A DNA stretch of 13,745 bases from Streptosporangiaceae bacterium (GTDB taxonomy: Bacteria > Actinomycetota > Actinomycetes > Streptosporangiales > Streptosporangiaceae). The stretch lies in the NCBI GenBank assembly GCA_030039095.1, contig JASHQP010000803.1, forward strand, positions 1 to 13,745. The letters run 5' to 3'. The notes beneath the pieces were generated by a model that saw only the letters and a program-made list of their open reading frames with translations, had not been told where the DNA came from and did not search any database. Both the position numbers and the translations under genes were made by a program. Shown here piece by piece: positions 1 through 6,928 of this stretch (position 1 is the first letter of the stretch; the number at the start of each line of letters is the position of its first letter).

Positions 1-540
1 GATCACGATGTCCTCGATCGGGATGCCGTACGTGCCGGTGGCCACGTCCACGATCTTGCGAACGAGCTCGAGCCGGCGCCGCGGATCCTCGGGGATCTCC
101 TCCTCGTCGTTCGGCAGCGCGATCACGGCCGCGCCGTGCTCGCGCACCAGCGGCAGGATCGCGTCGAGCCGCTCGTCCTCGGCGGTCACGGAGTTGACCA
201 GGGCCTTGCCCTGGTACGCGCCCAGCCCGGCGTCGAGCACCTCGACGATCGAGGAGTCCAGGCACAGCGGCAGGTCACACAGGCTCTGGATCAGCTTCAC
301 GGCCGCAACCATCAGCGCGGTCTCGTCGGCGAGCGGCGCACCCATGTTGACGTCGAGCATCATCGCGCCGCCCGCGACCTGAGCGGCGACGTCGATCTCG
401 ATCCGGGACAGGTCGTTGCTGCGCAGCTGCTCCTGGAAGATCTTGCGCCCGGTGGGGTTGATCCGCTCGCCCACGATGCAGAACGGCTGCTCCGGGCCGA
501 TCGTCAGTTCCTTGCTGGCCGAGCGCAGCACCGTTTCCAT
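1..540 (-). CDS. Pterin-binding methyltransferase (DHPS-fold, MtrH/MtgA/MetH-pterin type), C-terminus missing
   Basis: Reading right to left gives 180 codons without a stop from ATG at 540 to the window edge, so the C-terminal part lies outside. The product begins METVLRSASKELTIG. It carries the pterin-binding (DHPS-like, PF00809) signatures GERINPTG near residue 24, LDVNMG near 63, PLCLDSS near 91 and LVNSVTAE near 114. A GGGAG ribosome site ends about 5 bases before the ATG. In this family the enzyme moves a methyl group between a corrinoid protein and tetrahydrofolate. It lies only 12 bp downstream of the corrinoid-protein gene and on the same strand, so the natural reading is methyl-corrinoid:tetrahydrofolate methyltransferase. 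True dihydropteroate synthase (folate synthesis) is the alternative, but the neighbours and the GERINPTG start argue against it. Family assignment is firm; the direction of transfer is inferred from context. Confidence 0.9.
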   Translation of the reverse strand, partial: METVLRSASKELTIGPEQPFCIVGERINPTGRKIFQEQLRSNDLSRIEIDVAAQVAGGAMMLDVNMGAPLADETALMVAAVKLIQSLCDLPLCLDSSIVEVLDAGLGAYQGKALVNSVTAEDERLDAILPLVREHGAAVIALPNDEEEIPEDPRRRLELVRKIVDVATGTYGIPIEDIVI

Positions 541-552
541 CCGAGCTCCCTT

Positions 553-1218
553 TTACGCGGCAGCCATCGCGCGGCGGCGCTGCAGCAGTTCCTTGGCCTT
601 GACCACGGCCGCCGACGCGTCCGCTGCGTAGCCATCGGCGCCCACGACATCGGCGTACTCCTGGGTCACCGGCGCGCCGCCGACCATCACGATCACCTGA
701 TCGCGCATGCCCGCCTTCTGCAGCGCGTTGATGTTGGCCTTGAACATCGGCATGGTCGTGGTCAGGAACGCGGAGAAGCCGACGATGTCGGGCTGATGCT
801 GCTTGATCGCGTCGATGAACTTCTCCGGCGCGACCTGGACGCCCAGGTCGATCACCTCGAAGCCCGCGCCCTCGAACATGATGTTGACGAGGTTCTTGCC
901 GATGTCGTGCACGTCGCCCTTGACCGTGCCCATGACGATCTTGCCGATGGTCTCGGCGCCGGTCTCGGCCAGCAGCGGCCGCAGGATCTCCAGCGCGCCC
1001 GCCATCGCCTTGCCCGCGATCAGCATCTCCGGGACGAAGAAGTCGCCGCGCTCGAACCGCGCGCCGACCTCCTCGAGCGACGGGATCAGCGCCTCGTACA
1101 GAAGCTCCTCGGGACCGAGTCCCATGCCGAGACCCTCGTTGGTCAGATTGAGCACCTCCGGTCCGTTCCCGACCAGGGTGAAGTCGTAGAGCTGCTTCAG
1201 GAGCTCGTCTCGGGTCAC
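553..1218 (-). CDS. Corrinoid protein (B12-binding, MttC/MtbC-like methyltransferase subunit)
   Basis: A 221-residue cytoplasmic protein, the usual size for the corrinoid subunit of methylamine- and betaine-type methyltransferases. Residues about 1-90 form the helical B12-binding_2 cap (PF02607). Residues about 92-215 form the Rossmann-like cobalamin domain (PF02310), with the diagnostic D102-x-H104-x-x-G107 (GDVHDIG). H104 should be the lower cobalt ligand. GFSAFLTTTM near 147 and VMVGGAPVT near 177 line the nucleotide tail. The GTG start at 1218 is chosen because AGGAAGG lies just upstream and it overlaps the iclR stop as GTGA. Longer in-frame starts reach back inside iclR and read as non-homologous sequence. 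The protein should carry the methyl group between the MttB-type enzyme and the pterin methyltransferase encoded 12 bp downstream. Confidence 0.95.
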   Translation of the reverse strand: MTRDELLKQLYDFTLVGNGPEVLNLTNEGLGMGLGPEELLYEALIPSLEEVGARFERGDFFVPEMLIAGKAMAGALEILRPLLAETGAETIGKIVMGTVKGDVHDIGKNLVNIMFEGAGFEVIDLGVQVAPEKFIDAIKQHQPDIVGFSAFLTTTMPMFKANINALQKAGMRDQVIVMVGGAPVTQEYADVVGADGYAADASAAVVKAKELLQRRRAMAAA

Positions 1219-1994
1219 GCGGCACCTTCCTTTTGCTGGCGTCGGCCCGGCTGGTAGCCGAGCACGACCGAGAGGGCGTTGGCCTCGGTCCTGCACCGTG
1301 CGGCCATCTCGGGGATCCTGGCCTTGGTCAGCCGGCTCGCCGGGCCGGAGACCGAGAGCGCGGCGACCACTGTCGCGTCGTCGCGATGGACCGGCGCGGC
1401 CACCGCGACCAGGCCGGGCTCCAGCTCCTCGTTCGTCACCGCGTAGCCGCGGCGGCGGACGTCGGTGAGCTCGGCCGCCAGCGCCTCGCGGCTGGTGATC
1501 GTGTGGCCAGTGCGGCGGGACAGCCGGCCGGGCGGCAGCTCAGCGGCGCCGTAGGCCAGCAGCACCTTGCCGAGCGCCGCGCAGTGCAGCGGCACCGACA
1601 GGCCGACCCAGTTCGTCCCGCCGATCATGTATGTGCTGTCGACCTGCGCGATCTGCTCCACCATCCCGCGGCTTTCCACGCCGAGGTTGATGGTCTCGCC
1701 GGTGGCGTCGCCGAGCCGGTCGAGGAACGGCTGCGCCACGGGGATCAGCCCGGACTCGGCGCCGCTGCGCCAGGCGTAGGAGACGAAGACTTCGCCGGGC
1801 CGGAACCCGCCCTTGCTGTCGCGCTGCACCAGGCCGTTGCGCTCGAGCGCCATCAGCAGGCGCGACGTCGTGCTCTTGGCCAGACCGGACGCGGAGGTCA
1901 GCTCGGTGAACGTGACCGGTCCCGGCCCGTGCACGACCTCGATCAGCAGCTGTGCTGCCCGATCAACCGCCTGTGTACCGTTCGGGCTCGTCAA
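1215..1994 (-). CDS. IclR-family transcriptional regulator
   Basis: A 259-residue protein of normal IclR length. The N-terminal winged helix-turn-helix covers about residues 8-65, with FTELTSASGLAKSTTSRLL as the recognition unit. The C-terminal effector domain (PF01614) covers about 75-250, with the typical LHCAALGKVLLAY and RGYAVTNEELEPGLVAVAAPV blocks. The start is TTG at 1994: GGAGGG ends 7 bases upstream and no better start exists in frame. Its last codon overlaps the corrinoid gene (GTGA), so regulator and corrinoid protein are co-transcribed and probably translationally coupled. It is divergent from the mttB-like gene with a 103-bp gap holding a palindrome. It most likely controls both directions in response to the methylated substrate or a breakdown product. 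That role is inferred from position. Confidence 0.93.
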   Translation of the reverse strand: MTSPNGTQAVDRAAQLLIEVVHGPGPVTFTELTSASGLAKSTTSRLLMALERNGLVQRDSKGGFRPGEVFVSYAWRSGAESGLIPVAQPFLDRLGDATGETINLGVESRGMVEQIAQVDSTYMIGGTNWVGLSVPLHCAALGKVLLAYGAAELPPGRLSRRTGHTITSREALAAELTDVRRRGYAVTNEELEPGLVAVAAPVHRDDATVVAALSVSGPASRLTKARIPEMAARCRTEANALSVVLGYQPGRRQQKEGAA

Positions 1995-2012
1995 AGGGGT
2001 TCCCTCCGGGGC

Positions 2013-2031
2013 AGTTCCATGTTACGGAACT
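2013..2031. promoter_or_regulatory. Probable IclR operator between iclR and the mttB-like gene
   Basis: Perfect 6-bp inverted repeat AGTTCC (2013-2018) and GGAACT (2026-2031), separated by ATGTTAC. Short TTCC/GGAA palindromes of this spacing are typical of IclR-family sites, and this is the clearest palindrome in the 103-bp divergent gap. It lies 19 bp upstream of the iclR TTG start and about 67 bp upstream of the mttB-like ATG. A TAAATT at 2051-2056 could be the -10 of the plus-strand promoter, but no convincing -35 is seen. Confidence 0.5.
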
Positions 2032-2097
2032 CTGTTCTACGATGTGATCCTAAATTCGGCTTTGTGCCGGGTCAAGCGCTGCGACCGAGAGGTGGTC

Positions 2098-3537
2098 ATG
2101 TTCCGCAACCGCATGCCGCGTTACGAGATCCTCTCCCCGGATGCCGTGGGCGTCCTCGACGCCGGATGGCGCCGCATCGTCACCGAGATCGGCGTGCAGT
2201 TCGCTAAGCCGGAAGCCGTGGAGCTGTTCCGCAAGGCCGGCCAGAAGGTGGACGGCGAGGTGGTCTTCTTCGACCCGGAGTTCGTGCTCGAGCAGGTGGC
2301 CAAGGCGCCGCGGGAGTTCGACGTCCAGGCCCGCAACCCGGCGAACAGCGTGCACATCGGCGGGGACGACATGGTGTTCGGCGCCGTCTACGGGTCGCCG
2401 TTCGTCCGTGAAGGCGACGTGCGGCGCGATGCCACGCTGGATGACTTCCGCCGGCTGTGCATGCTGTCGCAGTCGTTCCCGCAGCTGGACTCCGCCGGCG
2501 GCGTGATCTGCGAACCGAACGACGCGCCGCTCGACTCCCGGCACCTGGACATGATCTACGCGCTGCAGACCCTCACCGACAAGATCTACATGGGCAACGT
2601 GGTGTCCGGCCCGAACGCCGCCGACACGATAAGGATGACCGAGATCCTGTTCGGCGGGCGTGAGGCGATCGAGGCCACGCCGGCCACGATCTCGCTGATC
2701 AACTGCAACTCCCCGCTGCGCTGGGACGACCGGATGCTGGACGCCCAGTTCGAGTACTGCGCCGCGAACCAGCCCGTGGTGCTCACGCCGTTCCTGCTGA
2801 TGGGCGCCATGTCGCCGGTGACGATCCCGGCCGCGCTGGTGCAGCAGCTGGCCGAGGCGCTGACCGGCATCGCGCTGGCCCAGCTGATCCGGCCGGGCTG
2901 CCCGGTGATCTTCGGCTCGTTCCTCTCCAACATCGACATGCAGTCCGGGTCGCCGTCGTTCGGGACTCCGGAGTCCGGGATCGGCCTGCTGTGCACGGGC
3001 CAGCTGGCCCGCCACTTCGGGCTGCCGTTCCGCACCGGCGGCGGGCTGAACTCCAGCCAGACCTGCGATGCCCAGGCCGCGTACGAGTCGCTGATGACGT
3101 TGCTGCCCACGTTCCTGGCGGGCACCAACTGGGTGATGCATGCGGCGGGCTGGCTCGAGGGCGGTCTGGTCTCCTGCTACGAGAAGTTCATCGTGGACAT
3201 CGAGCTGCTGCGGATGCTCAGGCGCGAGTTCACCCCGCTGGAGATCGACGAGGCGTCGCTGGCCTTCGGGGCGCACGAGGAGGTCGGACACGGCGGGCAC
3301 TTCCTCGGCGCCGCGCACACGATGGAACGGTTCCGTGAGTGCTTCTACCGGCCGCTGCTGTCGTCGACGGCGAACTACGAGCGCTGGCTGAAGCAAGGCG
3401 GAAAGGACGCCACCGCGCGCGCATCGGACATCTGCGCCAAGACGCTGGAGGAGTACCAGCAGCCGCCGCTGGACGACGCGGTCAGGGAGGAACTCGAGGA
3501 GTTCGTGACCCGCCGCCGGGCCGAGCTCGGCGACTAG
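2098..3537 (+). CDS. MttB-superfamily methyltransferase, non-pyrrolysine type
   Basis: A 479-residue protein matching the trimethylamine methyltransferase family (PF06253) over its whole length: LDAGWRRIVTEIGVQF at the N-terminus, VFGAVYGSPF near residue 97, and RTGGGLNSSQTCDAQ from residue 312. Known archaeal MttB proteins use an amber codon read as pyrrolysine in this last part of the protein. Here the frame is open throughout, so this is the MtgB/MtpB/MtcB-like branch, whose characterised members demethylate glycine betaine, proline betaine or carnitine. The ATG at 2098 follows GAGAGGTGG; an in-frame GTG two codons earlier is less well placed. The N-terminal extension of the open frame overlaps iclR and is not homologous. 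The protein should methylate the corrinoid protein encoded across the divergent promoter. The exact substrate cannot be told. It ends in TAG, sharing CTAG with the convergent gene. Confidence 0.93.
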   Translation: MFRNRMPRYEILSPDAVGVLDAGWRRIVTEIGVQFAKPEAVELFRKAGQKVDGEVVFFDPEFVLEQVAKAPREFDVQARNPANSVHIGGDDMVFGAVYGSPFVREGDVRRDATLDDFRRLCMLSQSFPQLDSAGGVICEPNDAPLDSRHLDMIYALQTLTDKIYMGNVVSGPNAADTIRMTEILFGGREAIEATPATISLINCNSPLRWDDRMLDAQFEYCAANQPVVLTPFLLMGAMSPVTIPAALVQQLAEALTGIALAQLIRPGCPVIFGSFLSNIDMQSGSPSFGTPESGIGLLCTGQLARHFGLPFRTGGGLNSSQTCDAQAAYESLMTLLPTFLAGTNWVMHAAGWLEGGLVSCYEKFIVDIELLRMLRREFTPLEIDEASLAFGAHEEVGHGGHFLGAAHTMERFRECFYRPLLSSTANYERWLKQGGKDATARASDICAKTLEEYQQPPLDDAVREELEEFVTRRRAELGD

Positions 3538-4205
3538 CAGCCGCGGGTGCCGGCGCGCACCAGGTGCGCGGCCTCGTCGCCGGCGGCGTAGTGATCGATC
3601 ACGACCTGCTCCCCGCTGGCGATGAATGCCGGGGGCATCAGCGCCGCCGAGCTCTCCGGCACCACCCAGGTGATCAGCGCTTCCCTGGTCAGGCGGCCGT
3701 ATTCCTCGGCCGTGATCGCGTCCGCGAGCGGCGGGGCCACCGCGTAGCACACGGCGGCGGGCCGGGTCACGATCGCGCCGCCCTGCCGGAGCACGGCCAG
3801 GTCCCGCTGCATCGCGGCCCGGGAGCTGGCCAGCAGCCGGGGGAAATCCATGCCGTCGGCCGGGCGCCGCAGCGCCCACCGCGCCCACCGGCCAGCCTGC
3901 CGGGGCCTGCGCAGTGCCCCGGCATCCCTGCCGGGCAGGGCCCGCACCCGGTAGGTGATGCCCGGCGTCGCTGCGAGCTTGGCCTCCACGTCGCGCAGCA
4001 CCTTGCGGCCCCGGCGCCAGCCAGAGCTGCCGTCCGAGCGCTGGTCGTCGGCGAGGAACAGGAACACCAGGCCGGACAGGCTGGGGCTCGCGGGCCCGTC
4101 GTCGTGCCCGCCGCCGCCGAGCGGATACGGCGCGCCGTCCGGCCCGCTCTCCTGGCCGAGCCAGAACGCGATCCTGCGTGTCATCCGGGGAACCACGGCG
4201 GTCAC
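3534..4205 (-). CDS. Hypothetical protein coupled to the DUF4407 gene
   Basis: A 223-residue protein that I do not recognise. The GTG at 4205 overlaps the DUF4407 stop as GTGA, which favours it. An ATG at 4184 (MTRRIAFWLGQESG) is the alternative and lacks a clear ribosome site. The N-terminal half has a hydrophobic strand, LSGLVFLFLADD, then a basic stretch. The C-terminal half alternates strands and helices (GGAIVTRPAAVCYAV, ALITWVVPESSAALMPPAF, EQVVIDHYAAGDEAAHLV), which loosely recalls von Willebrand A-type folds. No DxSxS metal site is present, so that is only a guess. No signal peptide or clear transmembrane helix is seen. Tight coupling suggests it works with the DUF4407 membrane protein. 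Codon use (G/C at third positions) supports real coding. It ends at TAG inside CTAG, overlapping the mttB-like stop. Confidence 0.7.
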   Translation of the reverse strand: MTAVVPRMTRRIAFWLGQESGPDGAPYPLGGGGHDDGPASPSLSGLVFLFLADDQRSDGSSGWRRGRKVLRDVEAKLAATPGITYRVRALPGRDAGALRRPRQAGRWARWALRRPADGMDFPRLLASSRAAMQRDLAVLRQGGAIVTRPAAVCYAVAPPLADAITAEEYGRLTREALITWVVPESSAALMPPAFIASGEQVVIDHYAAGDEAAHLVRAGTRGC

Positions 4206-5614
4206 GGCGTGCCGCCCGTCAGCCCGAAGCCCTGGCCGAGCTGCGGGTCGGCGTGCCCGGAGCCGTTGGTGCCGTTGGCCGCCGGCAGCCCCTCGCGGGC
4301 TTGCCTGCCCCACTCGAGCACGGTCGTGTCGAGGATCTTGGTCATCTCGGTGGCGATGCGGGTGTTCGCGCGCTTGCCGAGGTCCTCCTCTTTCTGCTGC
4401 ATGTCGGCCTGGACGCCGATCCTGGTGCGCGACTCGCCCTCCGCGATCCGCCGGGCCTCGATCCGGCGCATGGTCGCGGCCTCGACGAGCTCGTCCTCCC
4501 TGAGCTTGGCCACGACCTCGTAGGCGGACGGTGGCCCGATGTTGAGCAGGAACTTCACCGTGACCGGAAGGATCTCGATGAGGAAGAACAGCGCCAGGAC
4601 CGCGAGCCGCGCCGCCTGCAGGCTCGGGTTGGCGGCGCTGGCCTGCGACAGCGCCTGAAGCTGCGCGAGGATGCCGGTGTTCTTGGCGTCGACGTTCCAT
4701 CCGTTCGCCGCCGTCGACTGCAGCTCCGACTCGAGCTTCTGGTGCTCGCGCTGCAGCCCGGGGAGCGCGGCGCGGGCCGAGGCCTCGAGCTGCTGGACAC
4801 GGCTGCTCAGGTCGCTGCCGAAGCTGCTCTGCGCGCTCTTCTCGGCGGCCTGAGCGGCGGTGAGCTGGCTCTCGACCGAGTTGTACGTCTTGACGTCCTG
4901 CTCGTACTCCTGGTACTTCGCCTGAGCCCGCGGGCCGTCACCAGTCGTGCCGGACGACCCCTGGCAGGTCTGGCCGTCAAGCTCACACTGCCAGGCTTCG
5001 CGCGCGCTGACCTCCGCCTGATAGTCGCTGGCCGCCTCCTTCTGCAGCGTGGCGACCTGCTTCTGTGCGGACTGCAGCTGCGGGCTGGTGATCGACTGCG
5101 GCAGGTGGCCGTTCAGGATCCCCTGGTCGGTAGTGATCTGGGACTCGATCTTGTTGGCTTCCTGCTGCTGCCCGCTGCGGGCCTCCAGCGATGCTTCCTG
5201 GCGAGATTCGTTCTGCTGCATGATGAACAGCTGCTGATTGATGTCGCTGGCGAAGATGCGCAGGACCAGCGGTGTGGAGATGACCAGCGCGAGCACCACG
5301 GCCAGCGCGAGCCGGGGCAGCGTGATGAACACGAGGCGCTTGCGGTCCCGGGTGGAGCCCATGCTCAGCACCAGGAACCGGTCGAGGTTGAGGATCACCA
5401 CGCCCCACGCGGCGCCGAGGACCACGGATGGCACCAGCGGCGCCTTGACGCCGTCGTGCAGCGCGAATGTCATCGAGACGACCGCGATGGCGGCCGTTGT
5501 CAGCAGCACACCCGCCATCTGGACAAACCGCGCCCGTTCCTGCGGCACCTGCTGAAGGATTTCCGCGTCGCCGCCGCCAAGCCAGGCCATGAAGTCGCCT
5601 GCGCGCGTGATCAC
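4202..5614 (-). CDS. DUF4407 membrane protein with long coiled coil
   Basis: A 470-residue protein of the DUF4407 family (PF14362). The start is a conserved-looking MAWLGGGDAEIL at residues 9-20. Transmembrane segments are predicted at about 33-52, 58-77 (ending in the NLDRF motif) and 101-121. A roughly 210-residue Gln/Glu/Ala-rich helical region, strongly coiled-coil in character, follows. A fourth membrane segment lies at about 337-358 (ALFFLIEILPVTVKFLL), then a charged tail. By this topology the coiled coil sits outside the membrane, where C210 and C217 (CELDGQTC) could form a disulfide. The GTG at 5614 follows GGGGGA by about 5 bases and is preferred. An in-frame ATG at 5674 adds 20 residues without a ribosome site and would sit right after a terminator-like hairpin and T tract. 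Function is unknown; it is the first gene of a two-gene unit. Confidence 0.87.
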   Translation of the reverse strand: MITRAGDFMAWLGGGDAEILQQVPQERARFVQMAGVLLTTAAIAVVSMTFALHDGVKAPLVPSVVLGAAWGVVILNLDRFLVLSMGSTRDRKRLVFITLPRLALAVVLALVISTPLVLRIFASDINQQLFIMQQNESRQEASLEARSGQQQEANKIESQITTDQGILNGHLPQSITSPQLQSAQKQVATLQKEAASDYQAEVSAREAWQCELDGQTCQGSSGTTGDGPRAQAKYQEYEQDVKTYNSVESQLTAAQAAEKSAQSSFGSDLSSRVQQLEASARAALPGLQREHQKLESELQSTAANGWNVDAKNTGILAQLQALSQASAANPSLQAARLAVLALFFLIEILPVTVKFLLNIGPPSAYEVVAKLREDELVEAATMRRIEARRIAEGESRTRIGVQADMQQKEEDLGKRANTRIATEMTKILDTTVLEWGRQAREGLPAANGTNGSGHADPQLGQGFGLTGGTP

Positions 5615-5676
5615 TTGTGTCCCCCAATTTCCGCGCCGCCAGGCGCGCCTTTCATCCCCCGGTATCGAGCCCATTC

Positions 5677-5742
5677 AAAAAAGATCAGGCGCATATGGCG
5701 CCGGCCGCCTCGCCAACGGCGAGAAGGAAACAGCACGGCCGG
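5677..5742 (-). promoter_or_regulatory. Attenuator-like hairpins in the DUF4407 leader
   Basis: Read on the minus strand, the leader upstream of the DUF4407 gene can form an outer stem CCGGCC/GGCCGG (5742-5737 with 5706-5701) enclosing CTCGCC-GTT-GGCGAG (5723-5709). Next comes GGCGC-CATAT-GCGCC (5702-5688), then TGATC and six T residues (5682-5677). The second hairpin overlaps the outer stem by two bases, so the two structures compete. A hairpin plus T tract about 63 bases before the start codon looks like an intrinsic terminator placed to control read-through. What is sensed, if anything, is unknown. Confidence 0.45.
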
Positions 5743-5808
5743 TAGAGCATGTACCCCGGGCCCGCAGCGGGTACTCGCATGCGCCCATGTCCGTGGCCAC
5801 TCACGCGC

Positions 5809-5838
5809 TATTTATCGCGGCATTAGGGTAATTGGCAA
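5809..5838 (-). promoter_or_regulatory. Candidate promoter of the DUF4407 unit
   Basis: On the minus strand, TTGCCA (5838-5833) and TAAATA (5814-5809) are separated by 18 bp in one of the few A/T-rich patches of the window. This would give a leader of about 190 bases containing the hairpins at 5742-5677. The rest of the gap up to 5986 shows only a GTACCC/GGGTAC inverted repeat (5751-5756 with 5769-5774) and no gene. Confidence 0.4.
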
Positions 5839-5986
5839 TGCCGCCACATCGGCCCCAGGGCTGGCGTCCACGCCGCATGGGTCAAGGCCGTGCAATCGCT
5901 GCGCAATAACGAGGCGATGGGGCGCGGGGGCTTGCTCGCGTCGTATTGACTGAGCGGAGGCAGCCCGGCGACCGGAGGGGGCAGCG

Positions 5987-6793
5987 GTGATCATCGACGA
6001 GATCCTGGCCGACCTGGAAGCCGAGGGCGACGACCTCGACGGGCTGGTGTCCGGCATCAGCGCGGACCAGTGGCGGCTGGCGACTCCGGCGCCCGGGTGG
6101 ACCATCGCCCACCAGATCAGCCACCTGGCGTCGTCGGCCGCGCTCGCCACGCTGGCGGCCACGGATGCCGCGGCGTTCTCGGCCCGGCGCGCCGAGCTCG
6201 GCAGAGATTTCAACGAGGCAATCGACGCCGGGGCCGGCGAGTTCGCCGACAGGCCGCCGGAGCAGTTGCTGGCGCACTGGCGGGATACGCGCCATGCCCT
6301 GGAGGACGCGCTCGCTGCGGTGCCCGCCGGCGAGCGGCTGCCCTGGATCGTGACATCGATCTCGCCGGCGACGATGGGCAGCGTCAGGATGATGGAGCTG
6401 TTCGGCCACGGCCAGGACATCGCCGACGCCCTCGGCGCCGAGCGCCCGGCGACCGGCCGTATCGTCCACCTGGCCAGGTTCGGCGTGCGTACAAGGGACT
6501 ACGCGTTCATCACCAGAGGCTTGGCGCCTCCGGCTGAGGAGTTCAGGGTCAAGCTCGTCGCGCCGGGTGGCGTGGAGTGGACGTGGGGGCCGGAAGATGC
6601 CGCGCAGAGCGTCAGCGGCCCGGCGCTCGACTTCTGCCTGCTGGTGACGCAGCGGCGGCACCGCGACGACCTCAGCCTGGTCGCCGCCGGGCCCGATGCT
6701 GACCGCTGGCTGGACATCGCCCAGGCCTACGCCGGCCCGCCGGGGCCGGGCCGTGCGCCCGGCCAGTTCGCCGCGGGGCGGGCCGCTCGGTAA
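5987..6793 (+). CDS. TIGR03084-type metal-binding protein (DinB / maleylpyruvate isomerase-like fold)
   Basis: A 268-residue protein starting at GTG 5987, eight bases after a strong GGAGG. The opening VIIDEILADLEAEGDDLDGLV, PGWTIAHQISHLA (H42, H46) and ELFGHGQDIADALG (H141) match the actinobacterial TIGR03084 family, which shares the four-helix DinB fold of mycothiol-dependent maleylpyruvate isomerase. The three histidines are the expected metal ligands. The C-terminal part, about 175-250, is the second domain seen in the family (VKLVAPGGVEWTWGPEDA, then PALDFCLLVTQRRHRDD). The true reaction is unknown; a thiol- or metal-dependent enzyme is the usual guess. It stands alone on the plus strand, divergent from the DUF4407 unit and 135 bp before the AIM24 gene. 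The last 15 or so residues are Pro/Gly/Ala/Arg-rich and probably disordered. Confidence 0.88.
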   Translation: MIIDEILADLEAEGDDLDGLVSGISADQWRLATPAPGWTIAHQISHLASSAALATLAATDAAAFSARRAELGRDFNEAIDAGAGEFADRPPEQLLAHWRDTRHALEDALAAVPAGERLPWIVTSISPATMGSVRMMELFGHGQDIADALGAERPATGRIVHLARFGVRTRDYAFITRGLAPPAEEFRVKLVAPGGVEWTWGPEDAAQSVSGPALDFCLLVTQRRHRDDLSLVAAGPDADRWLDIAQAYAGPPGPGRAPGQFAAGRAAR

Positions 6794-6881
6794 CCGGCAG
6801 GCCAGCAGCGGCGGAATGATCCGGCCAACTTCAGAATGTCCCCATCCGCAGGCCGGGCGCGGAAGTAGTTTGTCGTCCAGA

Positions 6882-6897
6882 CGCCGCGCCTGCGGCG
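6882..6897 (+). terminator. Hairpin between the TIGR03084-type and AIM24 genes
   Basis: Perfect 6-bp stem CGCCGC/GCGGCG with a four-base loop (GCCT). It lies in the 135-bp gap, 88 bp after one stop and 31 bp before the next start. There is no T tract, so it may be a weak terminator or simply part of the AIM24 leader. Confidence 0.25.
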
Positions 6898-6928
6898 CAG
6901 CCCGGCGGGGCCATCGGGAGGGCATGTC

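Noticed and set aside
136..1257. Long plus-strand open frame opposite the pterin and corrinoid genes
   Set aside because: It is a shadow frame: its Arg/His/Asp-rich product matches no family, while the minus strand carries two clear conserved proteins.
1813..2097. N-terminal extension of the mttB-like frame
   Set aside because: It overlaps iclR on the other strand and the promoter gap; homology starts at the ATG at 2098, which has GAGAGG upstream.
3535..3537. TAG at the end of the mttB-like gene as a possible pyrrolysine codon
   Set aside because: The protein is already full length, and the next in-frame stop is soon reached through sequence that is the opposing gene's 3' end.
2050..3888. 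612-codon minus-strand open frame opposite the mttB-like gene
   Set aside because: Low-complexity product without motifs; the plus strand encodes a full-length MttB homologue with a ribosome site.
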